From: an uncultured Coriobacteriaceae bacterium
GTDB lineage: Bacteria; Actinomycetota; Coriobacteriia; Coriobacteriales; Atopobiaceae
DNA length: 48,654 nucleotides
Direction: 5' to 3'
Assembly (NCBI GenBank): GCA_902772085.1
Contig: CACXZL010000002.1
Coordinates: forward strand, 1-48,654
Position numbers and translations under genes: made by a program. This document shows, one piece after another, positions 6,264-15,036 of this stretch (position 1 is the stretch's first letter; each line of letters begins with the position of its first letter). A model generated the notes under the pieces. That model was not told where the DNA came from, made no database searches, and worked only from the letters and a program-made list of their open reading frames with translations.

Positions 6264-7688
6264 TTACGTAAATGATACGGGGCCTTCTACGGAACGGTCC
6301 ACATCCTGATGCCCGTTTGTGGCACGGGCGGTGATGCGTATGGTTGCGCCGTCATGTCCGTCGCGGGGCAGCGTGAACTCGGAAGCGCGTTCGAATGCTC
6401 GTACGACGCGCCACTGTCCTGAGTCGTCTTTGACCTCCAGCTGATATGCCACGGGAGTCTGCGTCCCAGTGCGCGCATGAGCTTCGATGCGCGCACCTTC
6501 TTGCGTGACCTCATACGTGTAGTCGAGCGAGTCGACAAAGTCGATGGACGCACGATATGCATCCCAGCCATCCTGGTCGTAGCCGTAAAAGAGCCCGCTT
6601 ACGTCTTCGCCAGCCTCTATGCGCTTCACCAGCTGCGATACGGTCTTGCTCGTCTCGATGGCGCCTTTGTCCGTGAGGTGGACGTGATCCCAGAAGAAGT
6701 CTACGCTGGGGTTGAGCTCTTCGCGACGGAGCATGCTGAGGTCTAGGTAGGTGCCGTCCTGCGCCTCCACGATCTCCTTGAGGGCCTGCATGCGCTCGGT
6801 ATAATGGTTCTCGTAGGCCTCGACGGCTGATGGGGTATACAGTGCGCCGAGGACGTACAGATGGACGCCCCGCTGCCTGCAATACGCGCACATGCTTTTG
6901 AAGGCGTCGAGCGAATACGACGAAACGGGCTTGTCGGCCTCGTAGTGTCCCACGACGTCCCCATGCTTGGCCTCGGCCTTGAGGCCGATGTGATAGCCAC
7001 CGTACCCTTGGCCCTCATAGGTCCACTTGGGGCTATAGCGTGCACACCAGCGCTTGCCCGCCTCGAAGACGTCGCACTCCGCCCGGTTTCTGATGTTTTC
7101 CACGATGTTTGAAGGCGAGAGGGGCACGTGGTCGTAAGCCCAGGGAAAAAGGCCGGTAAGAGACTCGTGCCGCTCGAAGAAGTAGCGGTAGCCAAGGAGC
7201 CTCCCAATGTCGCTCAAGGCCTGCGCGGGCGACTCCCCCTGAATCTTCGCCTGAGTGAAAACGGTCGAGAGATTGATGTAGGGATCTTCGAGCAGCGTCT
7301 CGTATCCCACGCACATAAACACGCGTTTGATCTGGTGGTCGGAGCATGCCGTCTCCACCGTCGCAAGAACGTTGTCGACGATCTGCCCTGGGGTGCTCAT
7401 ATTGAACGAGTGCGAGCCCAAGTGTTCGTCGAGCACCTGTGGCTTGAGCCCATAGGCAGTGGTTGACGTGCCGACCAGTATGGTATCTACGCTCGGGGTC
7501 TGACGATACTCTCTCCACATGAGCTCGGTATGCTCACCGTATGGCTGCAGCGCAAAGCAGAGCAGCACGTCGACGACCGCCAGTACGGCAACAAACGCTA
7601 GCGCGGTGACGACGCGCCGTTTCCGCCGGCTCGTGCCATCGTGGCAAGGCGTCTTCGCGTCGCTGGAGGCATGGTCCTCAGCGCTCAT
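6264..7688 (-). CDS. Membrane-anchored SGNH-fold protein, DltD-like (copy 1)
   Basis: This protein of 474 residues has one N-terminal membrane segment (about 27-47) and an extracytoplasmic body. A nucleophile-type serine sits in VGTSTTAYG (Ser75), and an Asp-x-x-His pair in WDHVHLTDKG lies in the C-terminal half, the arrangement seen in DltD and other SGNH hydrolase-fold acyl-transfer proteins. The last ~100 residues look like an added beta domain. Start 7688 is preferred because AGGAGG lies six bases upstream; it overlaps the preceding stop by 11 bp, suggesting translational coupling. It is a clear paralogue of the next gene. The role is inferred as the outer-face acyl-transfer step of the Dlt-like system. 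Confidence 0.75.
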   Translation of the reverse strand: MSAEDHASSDAKTPCHDGTSRRKRRVVTALAFVAVLAVVDVLLCFALQPYGEHTELMWREYRQTPSVDTILVGTSTTAYGLKPQVLDEHLGSHSFNMSTPGQIVDNVLATVETACSDHQIKRVFMCVGYETLLEDPYINLSTVFTQAKIQGESPAQALSDIGRLLGYRYFFERHESLTGLFPWAYDHVPLSPSNIVENIRNRAECDVFEAGKRWCARYSPKWTYEGQGYGGYHIGLKAEAKHGDVVGHYEADKPVSSYSLDAFKSMCAYCRQRGVHLYVLGALYTPSAVEAYENHYTERMQALKEIVEAQDGTYLDLSMLRREELNPSVDFFWDHVHLTDKGAIETSKTVSQLVKRIEAGEDVSGLFYGYDQDGWDAYRASIDFVDSLDYTYEVTQEGARIEAHARTGTQTPVAYQLEVKDDSGQWRVVRAFERASEFTLPRDGHDGATIRITARATNGHQDVDRSVEGPVSFT

Positions 7689-9141
7689 CAACATCCTCCT
7701 CATACGTTATCGTGTCTTCGAGCCAGCGGTCTTGGTCTTGTTTGCCGTTTGTGGCGTGAGCACTTATGCGGATCCGCACGGAGTCCGCGTCGTCGCGCGT
7801 ATACAGGAACTCGGGATCCTTCTCGTAGGCACGTACGATTGTCCATGTGTCACGTGATGGGTCGTAACGCTCGAACTGGTACTCTATGGGGGTCTTGCTG
7901 CCGGTCTGAGCGATCGTGGTGACGAGTATTCCCTCGTTGGTAACCGCGTGCTCGTAGTCTATGGAGTCCACGAATTCAACCGAGTCGAGATATGCCTGCC
8001 AGCCGGCGTCGCTGTAGTCGTAAAAGAGCTCATCGACGGGCTCGCCCGCCTCGATGCGCTGTATGAGCGTCGCGATGGTGCTTCCCACCTCGACGGCGCC
8101 TTCGTTGTTTACATGAAGCGGGTCGAAGAAGAACGAGAGGCCGGGATCCATCACGTCGCGGTGCAGCAGGTTGAGGTCGAAGTACGTCGCCCCCGCGTCG
8201 CGGGCAATCGTCTGGACCTGCGTCATGCCCTTTACGTAATCGTTGCCGTAAAAGCGCACGGCGGAAGGGGTGTACAGGGCACCCACCACGTAGAGCGGGA
8301 TGCCGCGTCGCTGGCAAAACGCGCAAATCTGCTGCAGCGACCTCACGTTCGCCTCGCAAAACGGCACGTCCTTGTAGGCGCCGAACTGCTGGTCGTGGGT
8401 GTTTTGCGGCTCCATGGTCGCGCGCATGCCGCCAAAGCCCTGCGCGTCGTACTGCCAGTTGCCTGCCTCGAGCTTCGATGCCTCGTAGATGTTTCCGTTC
8501 AGGCGGTTCTGGACGTTTGCGCGGACGACCTCCGGCGTGTAGGTCACGTGGTTGTATATCCAGGGAAAGGCGCAGTACAGCGAGTCCTTCTTCCCAAAGA
8601 ACTGCTCGTTGCACACCAGCCTGCCTACGTCGGCGACGGCCTCGAGGGGCGACTCGCCCAGGCACTTGGACTGCGTGAACGCCAGCGCCGAGTTGATGTA
8701 GGGCTCGCCGGCCATGGACTCGTATCCTATGCAGAGGACGGCACGGGCGAGGTCGTGGTCTGCGGCTGCGGTCTCCAGGGCTGCCAGGGTATTGTCGAGC
8801 GTCTGGCCAGGAGAGCCGAAGTTGTACGAAGAGGATCCGAGGACCTTGTCGAAGGCGCGGGGGTCTATGTCGTAGGCGGCGTAGGAGGACCCGAGAAAGA
8901 CGGTGTCTACGTGCTTCGCCTGACGATAGTCGTGCCACACGAGCTCCGAATGAGCGCCATATGGCTCAAGCGCGAGGCAAAGGAGCGCGTCTATGAGAAT
9001 GACTGCGGCTATGGCAACAAGGGCAGTGGCGAGGCGACGGCCGCGACGGCTTCGCCCCTCCTCCGCGCGAGGCACTGCCCTCGACTCGTCACGAGGGGGC
9101 GTCTCAATTGGCGAGGCAGGCGGCGTTCTAGAAGTTGGCAT
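7678..9141 (-). CDS. Membrane-anchored SGNH-fold protein, DltD-like (copy 2)
   Basis: This 487-residue paralogue of the preceding entry shares its whole layout. It has a Pro/Arg-rich N-terminal tail, a membrane segment at about 38-58, the nucleophile motif FLGSSYAAYD (Ser86), the block YNFGSPGQTLDN and a C-terminal DPLHVNNEGA. The start at 9141 follows GGAGGAGG about 11 bases upstream and overlaps the MBOAT stop by 14 bp; an upstream ATG at 9174 lacks a ribosome binding site. The two SGNH genes probably arose by tandem duplication and diverged, possibly acting on different acceptors or as a pair. Single-DltD dlt operons are the usual state. Confidence 0.75.
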   Translation of the reverse strand: MPTSRTPPASPIETPPRDESRAVPRAEEGRSRRGRRLATALVAIAAVILIDALLCLALEPYGAHSELVWHDYRQAKHVDTVFLGSSYAAYDIDPRAFDKVLGSSSYNFGSPGQTLDNTLAALETAAADHDLARAVLCIGYESMAGEPYINSALAFTQSKCLGESPLEAVADVGRLVCNEQFFGKKDSLYCAFPWIYNHVTYTPEVVRANVQNRLNGNIYEASKLEAGNWQYDAQGFGGMRATMEPQNTHDQQFGAYKDVPFCEANVRSLQQICAFCQRRGIPLYVVGALYTPSAVRFYGNDYVKGMTQVQTIARDAGATYFDLNLLHRDVMDPGLSFFFDPLHVNNEGAVEVGSTIATLIQRIEAGEPVDELFYDYSDAGWQAYLDSVEFVDSIDYEHAVTNEGILVTTIAQTGSKTPIEYQFERYDPSRDTWTIVRAYEKDPEFLYTRDDADSVRIRISAHATNGKQDQDRWLEDTITYEEDVDER

Positions 9142-10723
9142 AGAGGAAGCCGCCTCCTCCGCCCGTGGTGTCATATGCTGCGCCAGCCGCCACGACGAGG
9201 ATGATCGTCACGTAGACCGCCACGCGCACGGGCAGACGCCAGCCAAGGACCGCCGCGCGTACGTCGGTGCCGCGCTCGTAGAGGACGTCTACCGCAAAGA
9301 TGATCGCCAAGGCCGCCCAGACGGGCACGGGGAAGCCAAGCTCGTCGGCGTAGGTGGCGTCGTATGCCACGAGCGAATCGCGCAACGGGCCATATCCTGT
9401 GCCGGTCACAATGTTTCGTATGGCAAAGAACGAGTCGGATGTGCGCGCAAAGCAGTCAAAGAACCGCCCGACGCACACGACCACGAAGGTCCGCGCGATG
9501 GCAAAGAGCCTGAAGCCGGCGGATTCCCGGCGCACGTGCGTGACCTCGGCGAGTTTGTTGAACAAAGGCGCGCAGAGGTCCGATGCGGCCACGATGACGC
9601 CGTTGTAGAGACCCCAGGCGATATAGTGCAGCTCGGCGCCGTGCCATAGGCCCACGAGCAGGAAGACGATGATGTTTGCCACGCAGGCTGGAAGCGTGCG
9701 GCCGGCGTGCTTGCCGAGATGCTTGCCGGCCCATTTGCCAAAGTTGCGGCTCGGCGAGGTCACGGCCAGCGGGTAAAACACGTAGTCGCGCATCCAGGCG
9801 CCGAGCGACATGTGCCAGCGACGCCAGAAGTCGGCAAGAGATACCGAGAAGTAGGGCTGACGGAAGTTCTGGTCCATCTCGATGCCAAAGAGCTCGGATA
9901 CGCCCTCGACGATGTCTATGCCGCCCGAGAAGTCCGCATACATCTGAATCGAGTAGACCACCACGCCAAAGATTGCCAGAGAGCCGGGGATGTGTGGCCC
10001 GGCGGCCTGCACAAACACCGTGTCTACCACGTTTGAGAGCGCGTTTGCCACAGCGATCTTCTTGAGCATGCCAAAGCCGAGTCGAAGCAGGCCGCGCTCT
10101 ATGTGGTCGCCGTCTGCATGGTGGACTTCGAAGAGCTGGGGGTCGAGGGTGGTGTGGCGGTTTATGGGACCTTGGATGATCTGCGGGAAGTAGGAGACGA
10201 AGAGCAGATGTCGCGCGAAGTTGCGCTGTGGTGGGTACTTCGCGTTGTACGAGTCGATGAGGTAGCCCAGAGACTGAAAGATGTAAAACGAGATGCCCAG
10301 GGGGAGCAGGATGCCCAGGCTGGTGGTGGACTCCGCGCGGCCAGCGTAGAAGAGCAGCACGTTCCAGTACTTGAAGTAGCCCAGGATGCCGACGCACGCG
10401 GCGAGTGCCAAAACGAGGACGACGCGTCGCTTGCGTGTAAACGCTCGTTTGACGGCCTTCTTTGCGTCGCGGCCCTTTGCCTGCTTGCGAGCGGTCTTGT
10501 CAGCTTGGTGCAGGCGGTCGAGCCCGAGGCCCGCCCCCCAGGTGACGAGGGCGACCGCAACGGCGTAGATGAGTGTGGATGCTCCGCCCATGAGGCAGTA
10601 GAACGCCAGGCTGCCCACGAGAAGCACGATCCATTGCGACTTGTGCGCAAGGCGGCCTACGACGTAGTACACCGCCAACAAACCGGCGAGGAAAAAGAAG
10701 AACTGAAGCGAGATGAGTTCCAC
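9128..10723 (-). CDS. MBOAT-family membrane O-acyltransferase (DltB/AlgI-like)
   Basis: This 531-residue polytopic membrane protein has about 11 hydrophobic segments. MBOAT signatures are present: SLADFWRRWHMSLGAWMRDY around residue 300, and the active-site histidine in VGLWHGAELHYIAWG around residue 370. Members move acyl or aminoacyl groups from a cytoplasmic thioester donor to an extracytoplasmic polymer, as DltB does for D-alanine and AlgI for acetate. It is longer than typical DltB (~400 aa), mainly through a basic loop around residues 75-100 and C-terminal segments. It is first in the operon, followed by two SGNH proteins and the ligase, which favours a Dlt-like donor path over acetyl-CoA-type alginate acetylation. 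Confidence 0.85.
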   Translation of the reverse strand: MELISLQFFFFLAGLLAVYYVVGRLAHKSQWIVLLVGSLAFYCLMGGASTLIYAVAVALVTWGAGLGLDRLHQADKTARKQAKGRDAKKAVKRAFTRKRRVVLVLALAACVGILGYFKYWNVLLFYAGRAESTTSLGILLPLGISFYIFQSLGYLIDSYNAKYPPQRNFARHLLFVSYFPQIIQGPINRHTTLDPQLFEVHHADGDHIERGLLRLGFGMLKKIAVANALSNVVDTVFVQAAGPHIPGSLAIFGVVVYSIQMYADFSGGIDIVEGVSELFGIEMDQNFRQPYFSVSLADFWRRWHMSLGAWMRDYVFYPLAVTSPSRNFGKWAGKHLGKHAGRTLPACVANIIVFLLVGLWHGAELHYIAWGLYNGVIVAASDLCAPLFNKLAEVTHVRRESAGFRLFAIARTFVVVCVGRFFDCFARTSDSFFAIRNIVTGTGYGPLRDSLVAYDATYADELGFPVPVWAALAIIFAVDVLYERGTDVRAAVLGWRLPVRVAVYVTIILVVAAGAAYDTTGGGGGFLYANF

Positions 10724-10761
10724 GTGCGACCTTAAATCCGGATTGGGAACAAAGAAGTATT

Positions 10762-10789
10762 ATCATACCACAAAATTGGGCCTCGCCAA
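10762..10789 (-). promoter_or_regulatory. Promoter of the MBOAT/Dlt-like operon, -35 inside a 30-bp repeat
   Basis: On the minus strand TTGGCG (10784-10789) is followed after 16 bases by TATGAT (10762-10767), with an extended -10 TGG. The -35 lies in the conserved core of the 30-bp repeat at 10781-10810, so the repeat contributes to this promoter. The start codon is 38 bp downstream. Confidence 0.6.
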
Positions 10790-10865
10790 ACGCGATTCCA
10801 GCAAGAGACCCCTCGCCAAACGAAATACCAGCAGATTGCAGGCCCGGTGTCCTGGCAATTCCGTG
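10781..10865. repeat. Second locus of the 30-bp repeat, two units plus conserved flank
   Basis: Two units with CCTCGCCAAACG at 10781 and 10811 repeat the 30-base period of the 2.75-kb array in reverse orientation. The following 25 bases (10841-10865, TTGCAGGCC...CCTGGCAATTC) resemble the flank at 2728-2751 read on the other strand, so the element has a conserved edge. Confidence 0.8.
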
Positions 10866-11220
10866 AACAGTGGCCTCGCGAGAGAACGGCCGCTGCCGGG
10901 CGTGCCCCTTGCGTGCTGAGACGGACACTTCCGTGTTGGAAGCATCCTCCTCAGCACACAACAAGTGCGCGGCGTGTGCAAAAGCGGACAAGTGCCGCGC
11001 CGCTGCTGCCGTCTCTTGTTCGATTCTGCACACGGGGTGCCGAGTCGGACGGAGGAGCGGCCGCGCACGCCTCTCGCCATGGCCGCGCACGCCTCTCGCC
11101 CCATGGCCGCGCCCAACCCTTACCGCCTGATTCGCGCGTTTGCGGTCACGTGGAGGCTGAAGCCCTGCGCAAGCGTTAAGGTAAAGTATGTGCGTATACA
11201 TCCCTGAGAAGGAGTAGCCT
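10866..11220. other. Gene-poor region upstream of the first pyrophosphatase
   Basis: No gene is supported here. The stretch holds a 20-bp word repeated at 11059-11078 and 11081-11100 (GGCCGCGCACGCCTCTCGCC), with a partial third copy from about 11105. The pyrophosphatase gene must be transcribed from near its 3' end; TAAAGT around 11182 is a possible -10, but no matching -35 is clear. Confidence 0.45.
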
Positions 11221-12888
11221 ATGTCCGATTCCATCCGCAAGGTCAACGTTATCGGCCACCTCAATCCCGATACCGACAGCATCTGCGCCGCCATCTCCTA
11301 TGCATACCTCAAGAACCAGATCGACCAGAGCACCGTCTACGAAGCACGCCGTGCCGGTGCGGTGAACCGCGAGACGGGATACGCCCTCGCGCACTTCGGC
11401 TTTGACGAGCCGCGCCTCATCACGAGCGTGCGGCCGCAACTCAAGGACCTCAGCCTCACCGAGCAGGCGGGCATCAACGCCGAGACGAGCCTCTTTGTGG
11501 CGTGGAGCCTCATGCGCGAGGAAGGCATGAGCACCTTGGCCATCACCGACGAGAAGCGTACGCTTCAGGGCGTCATCGCCGTGCAAGACATCGCAAACGC
11601 AAACATGGACATCCTCGACCGCAGCTCGCTCGGTGAGGCGTGCACTCCGTATGTGAACCTTCTCGACACGCTGCAGGGCACGATGGTCGTGGGCGATCCC
11701 AAGGGCTGCATCAGCTCGGGCCAGGTATGCGTGGGCACGAGCCCCAAAGCCATGGCCAACGTCGTGAAGACTGGTGACACGGTGCTCGTGACCAATCGCT
11801 TCAAGTCCCAAAGCTTCGCTCTCGAGCAGGGCGCCAGCTGCCTCATCGTGTGCTGCGAAGCCGACGTGACCGAGCCGATCAAGAAGCTCGCCATGGAACG
11901 CGGTGCCGTGATCATCACCACGCCGTATGATACCTACGCGGCCGCCCGCCTCATCTCCATGGCCTTGCCGGTGCGCGCAAAGATGCTCGACGCGGGGAAG
12001 GCGGAGACGTTCTCGCTCAACACGTCGGTGGAAGAGGCCCAGAAGGCCATGGCTCGCACGGGCCATCGCTTCTTCCCCGTATCGGACGAAGAGGGCCACT
12101 ACTTCTCGCTCGTGGGCTCTGGCGATATGGTGAACCCAAAGAAGAAGAACGTCATCCTCGTAGACCACGCCGAGGTCTCGCAGATGGTAGACGGTATGGA
12201 GGAGGCCGAGATACTCGAGGTCGTCGACCACCACCGCGTGGGCACGCTCGAGACCCCTGGCCCCATCTTCTACCGCCTGCAGCCCGTGGGATGCACCTGC
12301 ACCATCATCTACGAGATGTTCCAGGAGAACGGCATCGAGATTCCCGCAAACATCGCCGGCCTCATGATGAGCGCCATCCTTTCCGACACCCTCTGCTTCC
12401 GCTCGCCCACCTGCACCCCGCGTGACGTGTACGTGGGCAAGGAGCTTGCAAAGATCTGCGGCGAGGACCCCGACATCTACAGCGACGCCATGTTTGACGC
12501 CGGCGCCGACCTTGAGGGCCGCACGGCAGACGAGGTCTTCAACTCCGACTTCAAGATCTTCAGCCGCGGCAACGTGAGCTTCGGCGTAGGACAGGGCTCC
12601 TACATGACGGAAAACAGCCGCAAGGCTGGCGAGGAGCTGCTCGCCCCGTACTTCGAGACTGCCGCGAAGCTCAAGGACGTCCCGATGATTTTCTATATGT
12701 TTACCGATATCAAGAGCCAGACGACCGAGATGCTCTACTGGGGCAATGGCGCCGAGCGCCTGTGCGCCCGCGCGTTCAACGCCGAGGCAAAGGACGGCAT
12801 GGCCGTGCTGCCCGGCGTGGTGAGCCGCAAGAAGCAGGTCATTCCCGCGATGATGAACACCCTTGCCAGGTTTGAGGTGGAAGAGTAA
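11221..12888 (+). CDS. ppaC: Manganese-dependent inorganic pyrophosphatase with CBS regulatory domains (copy 1)
   Basis: This 555-residue family II pyrophosphatase hydrolyses PPi to phosphate. Metal-binding motifs of the DHH domain are present: VIGHLNPDTDS (about residues 10-20), VILVDHAEVSQ and VVDHHRVG (about 340). A C-terminal DHHA2 segment carries FSRGNVSFGVGQ. Between the first DHH motif and the second lies a ~250-residue insert with two CBS-like halves and a DRTGG-like middle; in this family the insert binds adenine nucleotides and regulates activity. GAGAAGGAG lies upstream of the ATG. A paralogue of nearly the same length lies tail to tail with it. Confidence 0.9.
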   Translation: MSDSIRKVNVIGHLNPDTDSICAAISYAYLKNQIDQSTVYEARRAGAVNRETGYALAHFGFDEPRLITSVRPQLKDLSLTEQAGINAETSLFVAWSLMREEGMSTLAITDEKRTLQGVIAVQDIANANMDILDRSSLGEACTPYVNLLDTLQGTMVVGDPKGCISSGQVCVGTSPKAMANVVKTGDTVLVTNRFKSQSFALEQGASCLIVCCEADVTEPIKKLAMERGAVIITTPYDTYAAARLISMALPVRAKMLDAGKAETFSLNTSVEEAQKAMARTGHRFFPVSDEEGHYFSLVGSGDMVNPKKKNVILVDHAEVSQMVDGMEEAEILEVVDHHRVGTLETPGPIFYRLQPVGCTCTIIYEMFQENGIEIPANIAGLMMSAILSDTLCFRSPTCTPRDVYVGKELAKICGEDPDIYSDAMFDAGADLEGRTADEVFNSDFKIFSRGNVSFGVGQGSYMTENSRKAGEELLAPYFETAAKLKDVPMIFYMFTDIKSQTTEMLYWGNGAERLCARAFNAEAKDGMAVLPGVVSRKKQVIPAMMNTLARFEVEE

Positions 12889-12908
12889 ACAAGTACGGCC
12901 TTCACGAG

Positions 12909-12948
12909 AAAGGACGGCCCCTCTGCTGTGCAAAGGGGCCGTCCTTTT
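12909..12948. terminator. Shared bidirectional terminator between the two pyrophosphatases
   Basis: A 14-bp stem (12909-12922 with 12934-12947), AAAGGACGGCCCCT, is flanked by A and T on its outer sides, so it can terminate both converging genes. Confidence 0.85.
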
Positions 12949-12985
12949 GCGTGAGGCTTGTTGCGCATGGGGCGTGTCGTCCGCC

Positions 12986-14662
12986 TTACGCCTGCTCCTC
13001 CTGATAGCGCTGCAACGTCGTCATGAGGGCGGGAATCACCTGTTTCTTGCGGCTTACGATGCCGGGCAGGATGGCCTTGCCGTTCTTGGGCGTCACGTTG
13101 AAGGCGCGTGCGAGAAGCCCCTCGGCGTTTGGCCCATAGCAAAGCATCTCGGTGGACTGGCTGCGGATGTCGGTAAACATATAGTAGATGATGGGGATTT
13201 CCTTGGTCCGTGATGCCGTCTCGAAGTAGGGCTCCAAGAGCTTTTCTGCGGCCCTGCGGCTGCTTTTGGTCATGTATGAACCCTGCCCGACGCCGAAGCT
13301 CGCATCGCCACGACTGAAGATCTTGAAGTCGGAGTTGAAGACCTCGTCTGCCGTGCGGCCTTCAAGGTTTGCGCCGGCGTCAAACATGGCGTCGCTGTAC
13401 GACTCGGGATTCTCGCCGCAGATGTGTGCGAGCGCGTAGCCGGCCTCGATGTCTTCTGGCGTGCAGGTAGGCGAGCGGAAGCAGAGCGTGTCTGACAAGA
13501 TCGCGCTCATCATGAGGCCGGCGATGTCTGTGGGAATCTCGATGCCATGCTCCTGGAACATTTCGTAGATGATGGTGCAGGTGCATCCCACGGGCTCGCA
13601 GCGATAGTAGATCGGCCCCGGCGTCTCTATGGTGCCCACGCGGTGATGGTCGATGATCTCCATGATCTCCGCCTCGGCTATGCCGTCTACGGTTTGCGAG
13701 AGCTCGGCGTGGTCTACGAGGATGACGTGCTTCTTGTCGACGTTCAGCATGTTTGGGGAACTCACGACACCGATGTATCGGCCGTCCTCGTTCAGCACGG
13801 GAAAGACGCGGTGCTGCGTCTTTGCCATGACGCGACGGGCTTCGTCGACGGCGGTGTTTATGGAAAACGCCTCGATTTTCTCTTCGGGCAGCATCTTTGC
13901 ACGAACGGGAATGGACATGGTGATGAGCCTTGCGGCGGCAAACGTATCGAGCTTTGTGGAGATGATGGTGCAGCCTCGCTCTTCCGCGATGTTGCGAATG
14001 ACGGTGGATACGCTCGCACCGCAACAAACGATGAGGCATCCTGCGCCCGACTCCAAGGCGAAGCGATGCGACTCGTAACGGTTTGTGACCAAGATCATGT
14101 CGCCGGGAGACACGTTTCCTTCCATCATCTCGGGCGTGGTGCCAATGGAGAGCTTGCCCATGCGTATGACGTCGTGTGGGTCACCAACGACGAGCTTGCC
14201 CTCAAGCGTGTCCAACACGTTTTGGTAGGGCGTGCGGGCGCGTGAGAGGGCGAAGTTGTCGAGTATGTCCATGTTTGCGTTCGCGATGTCACGTACGGCG
14301 ATGAGCCCTTCCAAGTTGCCGTCCATGTCGGTCACGCAGAGGGTGCCCGTGGAGGTGTCGCGCATGAGGTTCCACGCGACTTGCAGGCTTGTCTCGAGCC
14401 CAATGCCCTGGAGCGGCGTGACGTCGATGTCTTTGATTTGCGGGGCCACGCTGGTGATGAGACGCGGCTCGTCGAAGCCGAAATGGCGCAGCGCAAAGGC
14501 GGTCTCGCGGTTTATCGTGCCTGCACGTCGAGCCTCGTAGCCCGTTTCGCTTGCGTCGATCTGATTCTTCAGGTAGGCATAGGAGATTGCAGCACAAATG
14601 CTATCGGTATCTGGGTTGAGATGACCGATAACGTTTACCTTGCGGACGGCATCGGGTGACAT
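12986..14662 (-). CDS. ppaC: Manganese-dependent inorganic pyrophosphatase with CBS regulatory domains (copy 2)
   Basis: This 558-residue paralogue of the gene at 11.2 kb has the same domain order and motifs: VIGHLNPDTDS, VILVDHAELSQ, IIDHHRVGTIETPG and FSRGDASFGVGQ. The DHH and DHHA2 parts are nearly the same in both copies, while the CBS/DRTGG insert differs more, suggesting different regulatory responses. Start 14662 is supported by GAGGAG upstream; a longer frame to 14824 runs into palindrome H3 and is not credible. The H3 palindrome lies about 130 bp upstream of the start. Confidence 0.88.
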   Translation of the reverse strand: MSPDAVRKVNVIGHLNPDTDSICAAISYAYLKNQIDASETGYEARRAGTINRETAFALRHFGFDEPRLITSVAPQIKDIDVTPLQGIGLETSLQVAWNLMRDTSTGTLCVTDMDGNLEGLIAVRDIANANMDILDNFALSRARTPYQNVLDTLEGKLVVGDPHDVIRMGKLSIGTTPEMMEGNVSPGDMILVTNRYESHRFALESGAGCLIVCCGASVSTVIRNIAEERGCTIISTKLDTFAAARLITMSIPVRAKMLPEEKIEAFSINTAVDEARRVMAKTQHRVFPVLNEDGRYIGVVSSPNMLNVDKKHVILVDHAELSQTVDGIAEAEIMEIIDHHRVGTIETPGPIYYRCEPVGCTCTIIYEMFQEHGIEIPTDIAGLMMSAILSDTLCFRSPTCTPEDIEAGYALAHICGENPESYSDAMFDAGANLEGRTADEVFNSDFKIFSRGDASFGVGQGSYMTKSSRRAAEKLLEPYFETASRTKEIPIIYYMFTDIRSQSTEMLCYGPNAEGLLARAFNVTPKNGKAILPGIVSRKKQVIPALMTTLQRYQEEQA

Positions 14663-14791
14663 AAGATACTCCTCAGTGCGGTTGGCTGCTGGATAATCCA
14701 TTCTATGTAATAGACTCAGAAGCAGGACGAACGTTCGGTGGGCAGTGTGATATGTTCGGCAGAAGGGCTGCCGTCCGCAAGAAAGGTTGCC

Positions 14792-14888
14792 GTTTACGCT
14801 CCTGGCCCCTGCGCATGCCAGCAAGCTGCTCCGCGCTCGCTTCGTGAGCCGCCGCTTGCTGGCATGCGCAGGGGCCAGGGGAGTGAAC
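14792..14888. repeat. Long palindrome H3 (34-base arms)
   Basis: Arm 14792-14825 matches the reverse complement of 14855-14888 at 31 of 34 positions, and the inner 25 are perfect. The arms nearly equal those of H4 (33.3 kb), and the loop is a shortened form of the H2/H4 loop core. It lies between divergent genes. Confidence 0.82.
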
Positions 14889-14900
14889 CAAGAAACGCTT

Positions 14901-14955
14901 CCAAGTCAGAAGAACTGTCAAGGGGACTTGGCTCCTCTTCACATTCCGATAGACT
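14901..14955 (+). promoter_or_regulatory. Probable promoter and inverted repeat before the unknown protein
   Basis: TTGGCT (14928-14933) is 16 bases before TAGACT (14950-14955). The inverted repeat CCAAGTC (14901-14907) / GACTTGG (14925-14931) overlaps the -35 and could be an operator. Confidence 0.45.
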
Positions 14956-15036
14956 ATGGGAAGTGATAGGGGGAGTGCCATGTCGGCGATTTGCACGCAT
15001 GCCTCGAAAACGGCGCACGAGAGATAGGAGCCTACC

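Noticed and set aside
7948..9204. 418-codon plus-strand frame antisense to the second SGNH gene
   Set aside because: Val/Glu/His-rich shadow translation without a ribosome binding site; the minus frame carries SGNH motifs.
11176..12933. 585-codon minus-strand frame antisense to the first pyrophosphatase
   Set aside because: Third-position GC bias opens antisense frames in this genome; the plus frame has all catalytic motifs.
14699..14760. CGAACGTTCG near 14728 as an SOS box
   Set aside because: The arms are adjacent, without the four-base spacer of the LexA consensus.
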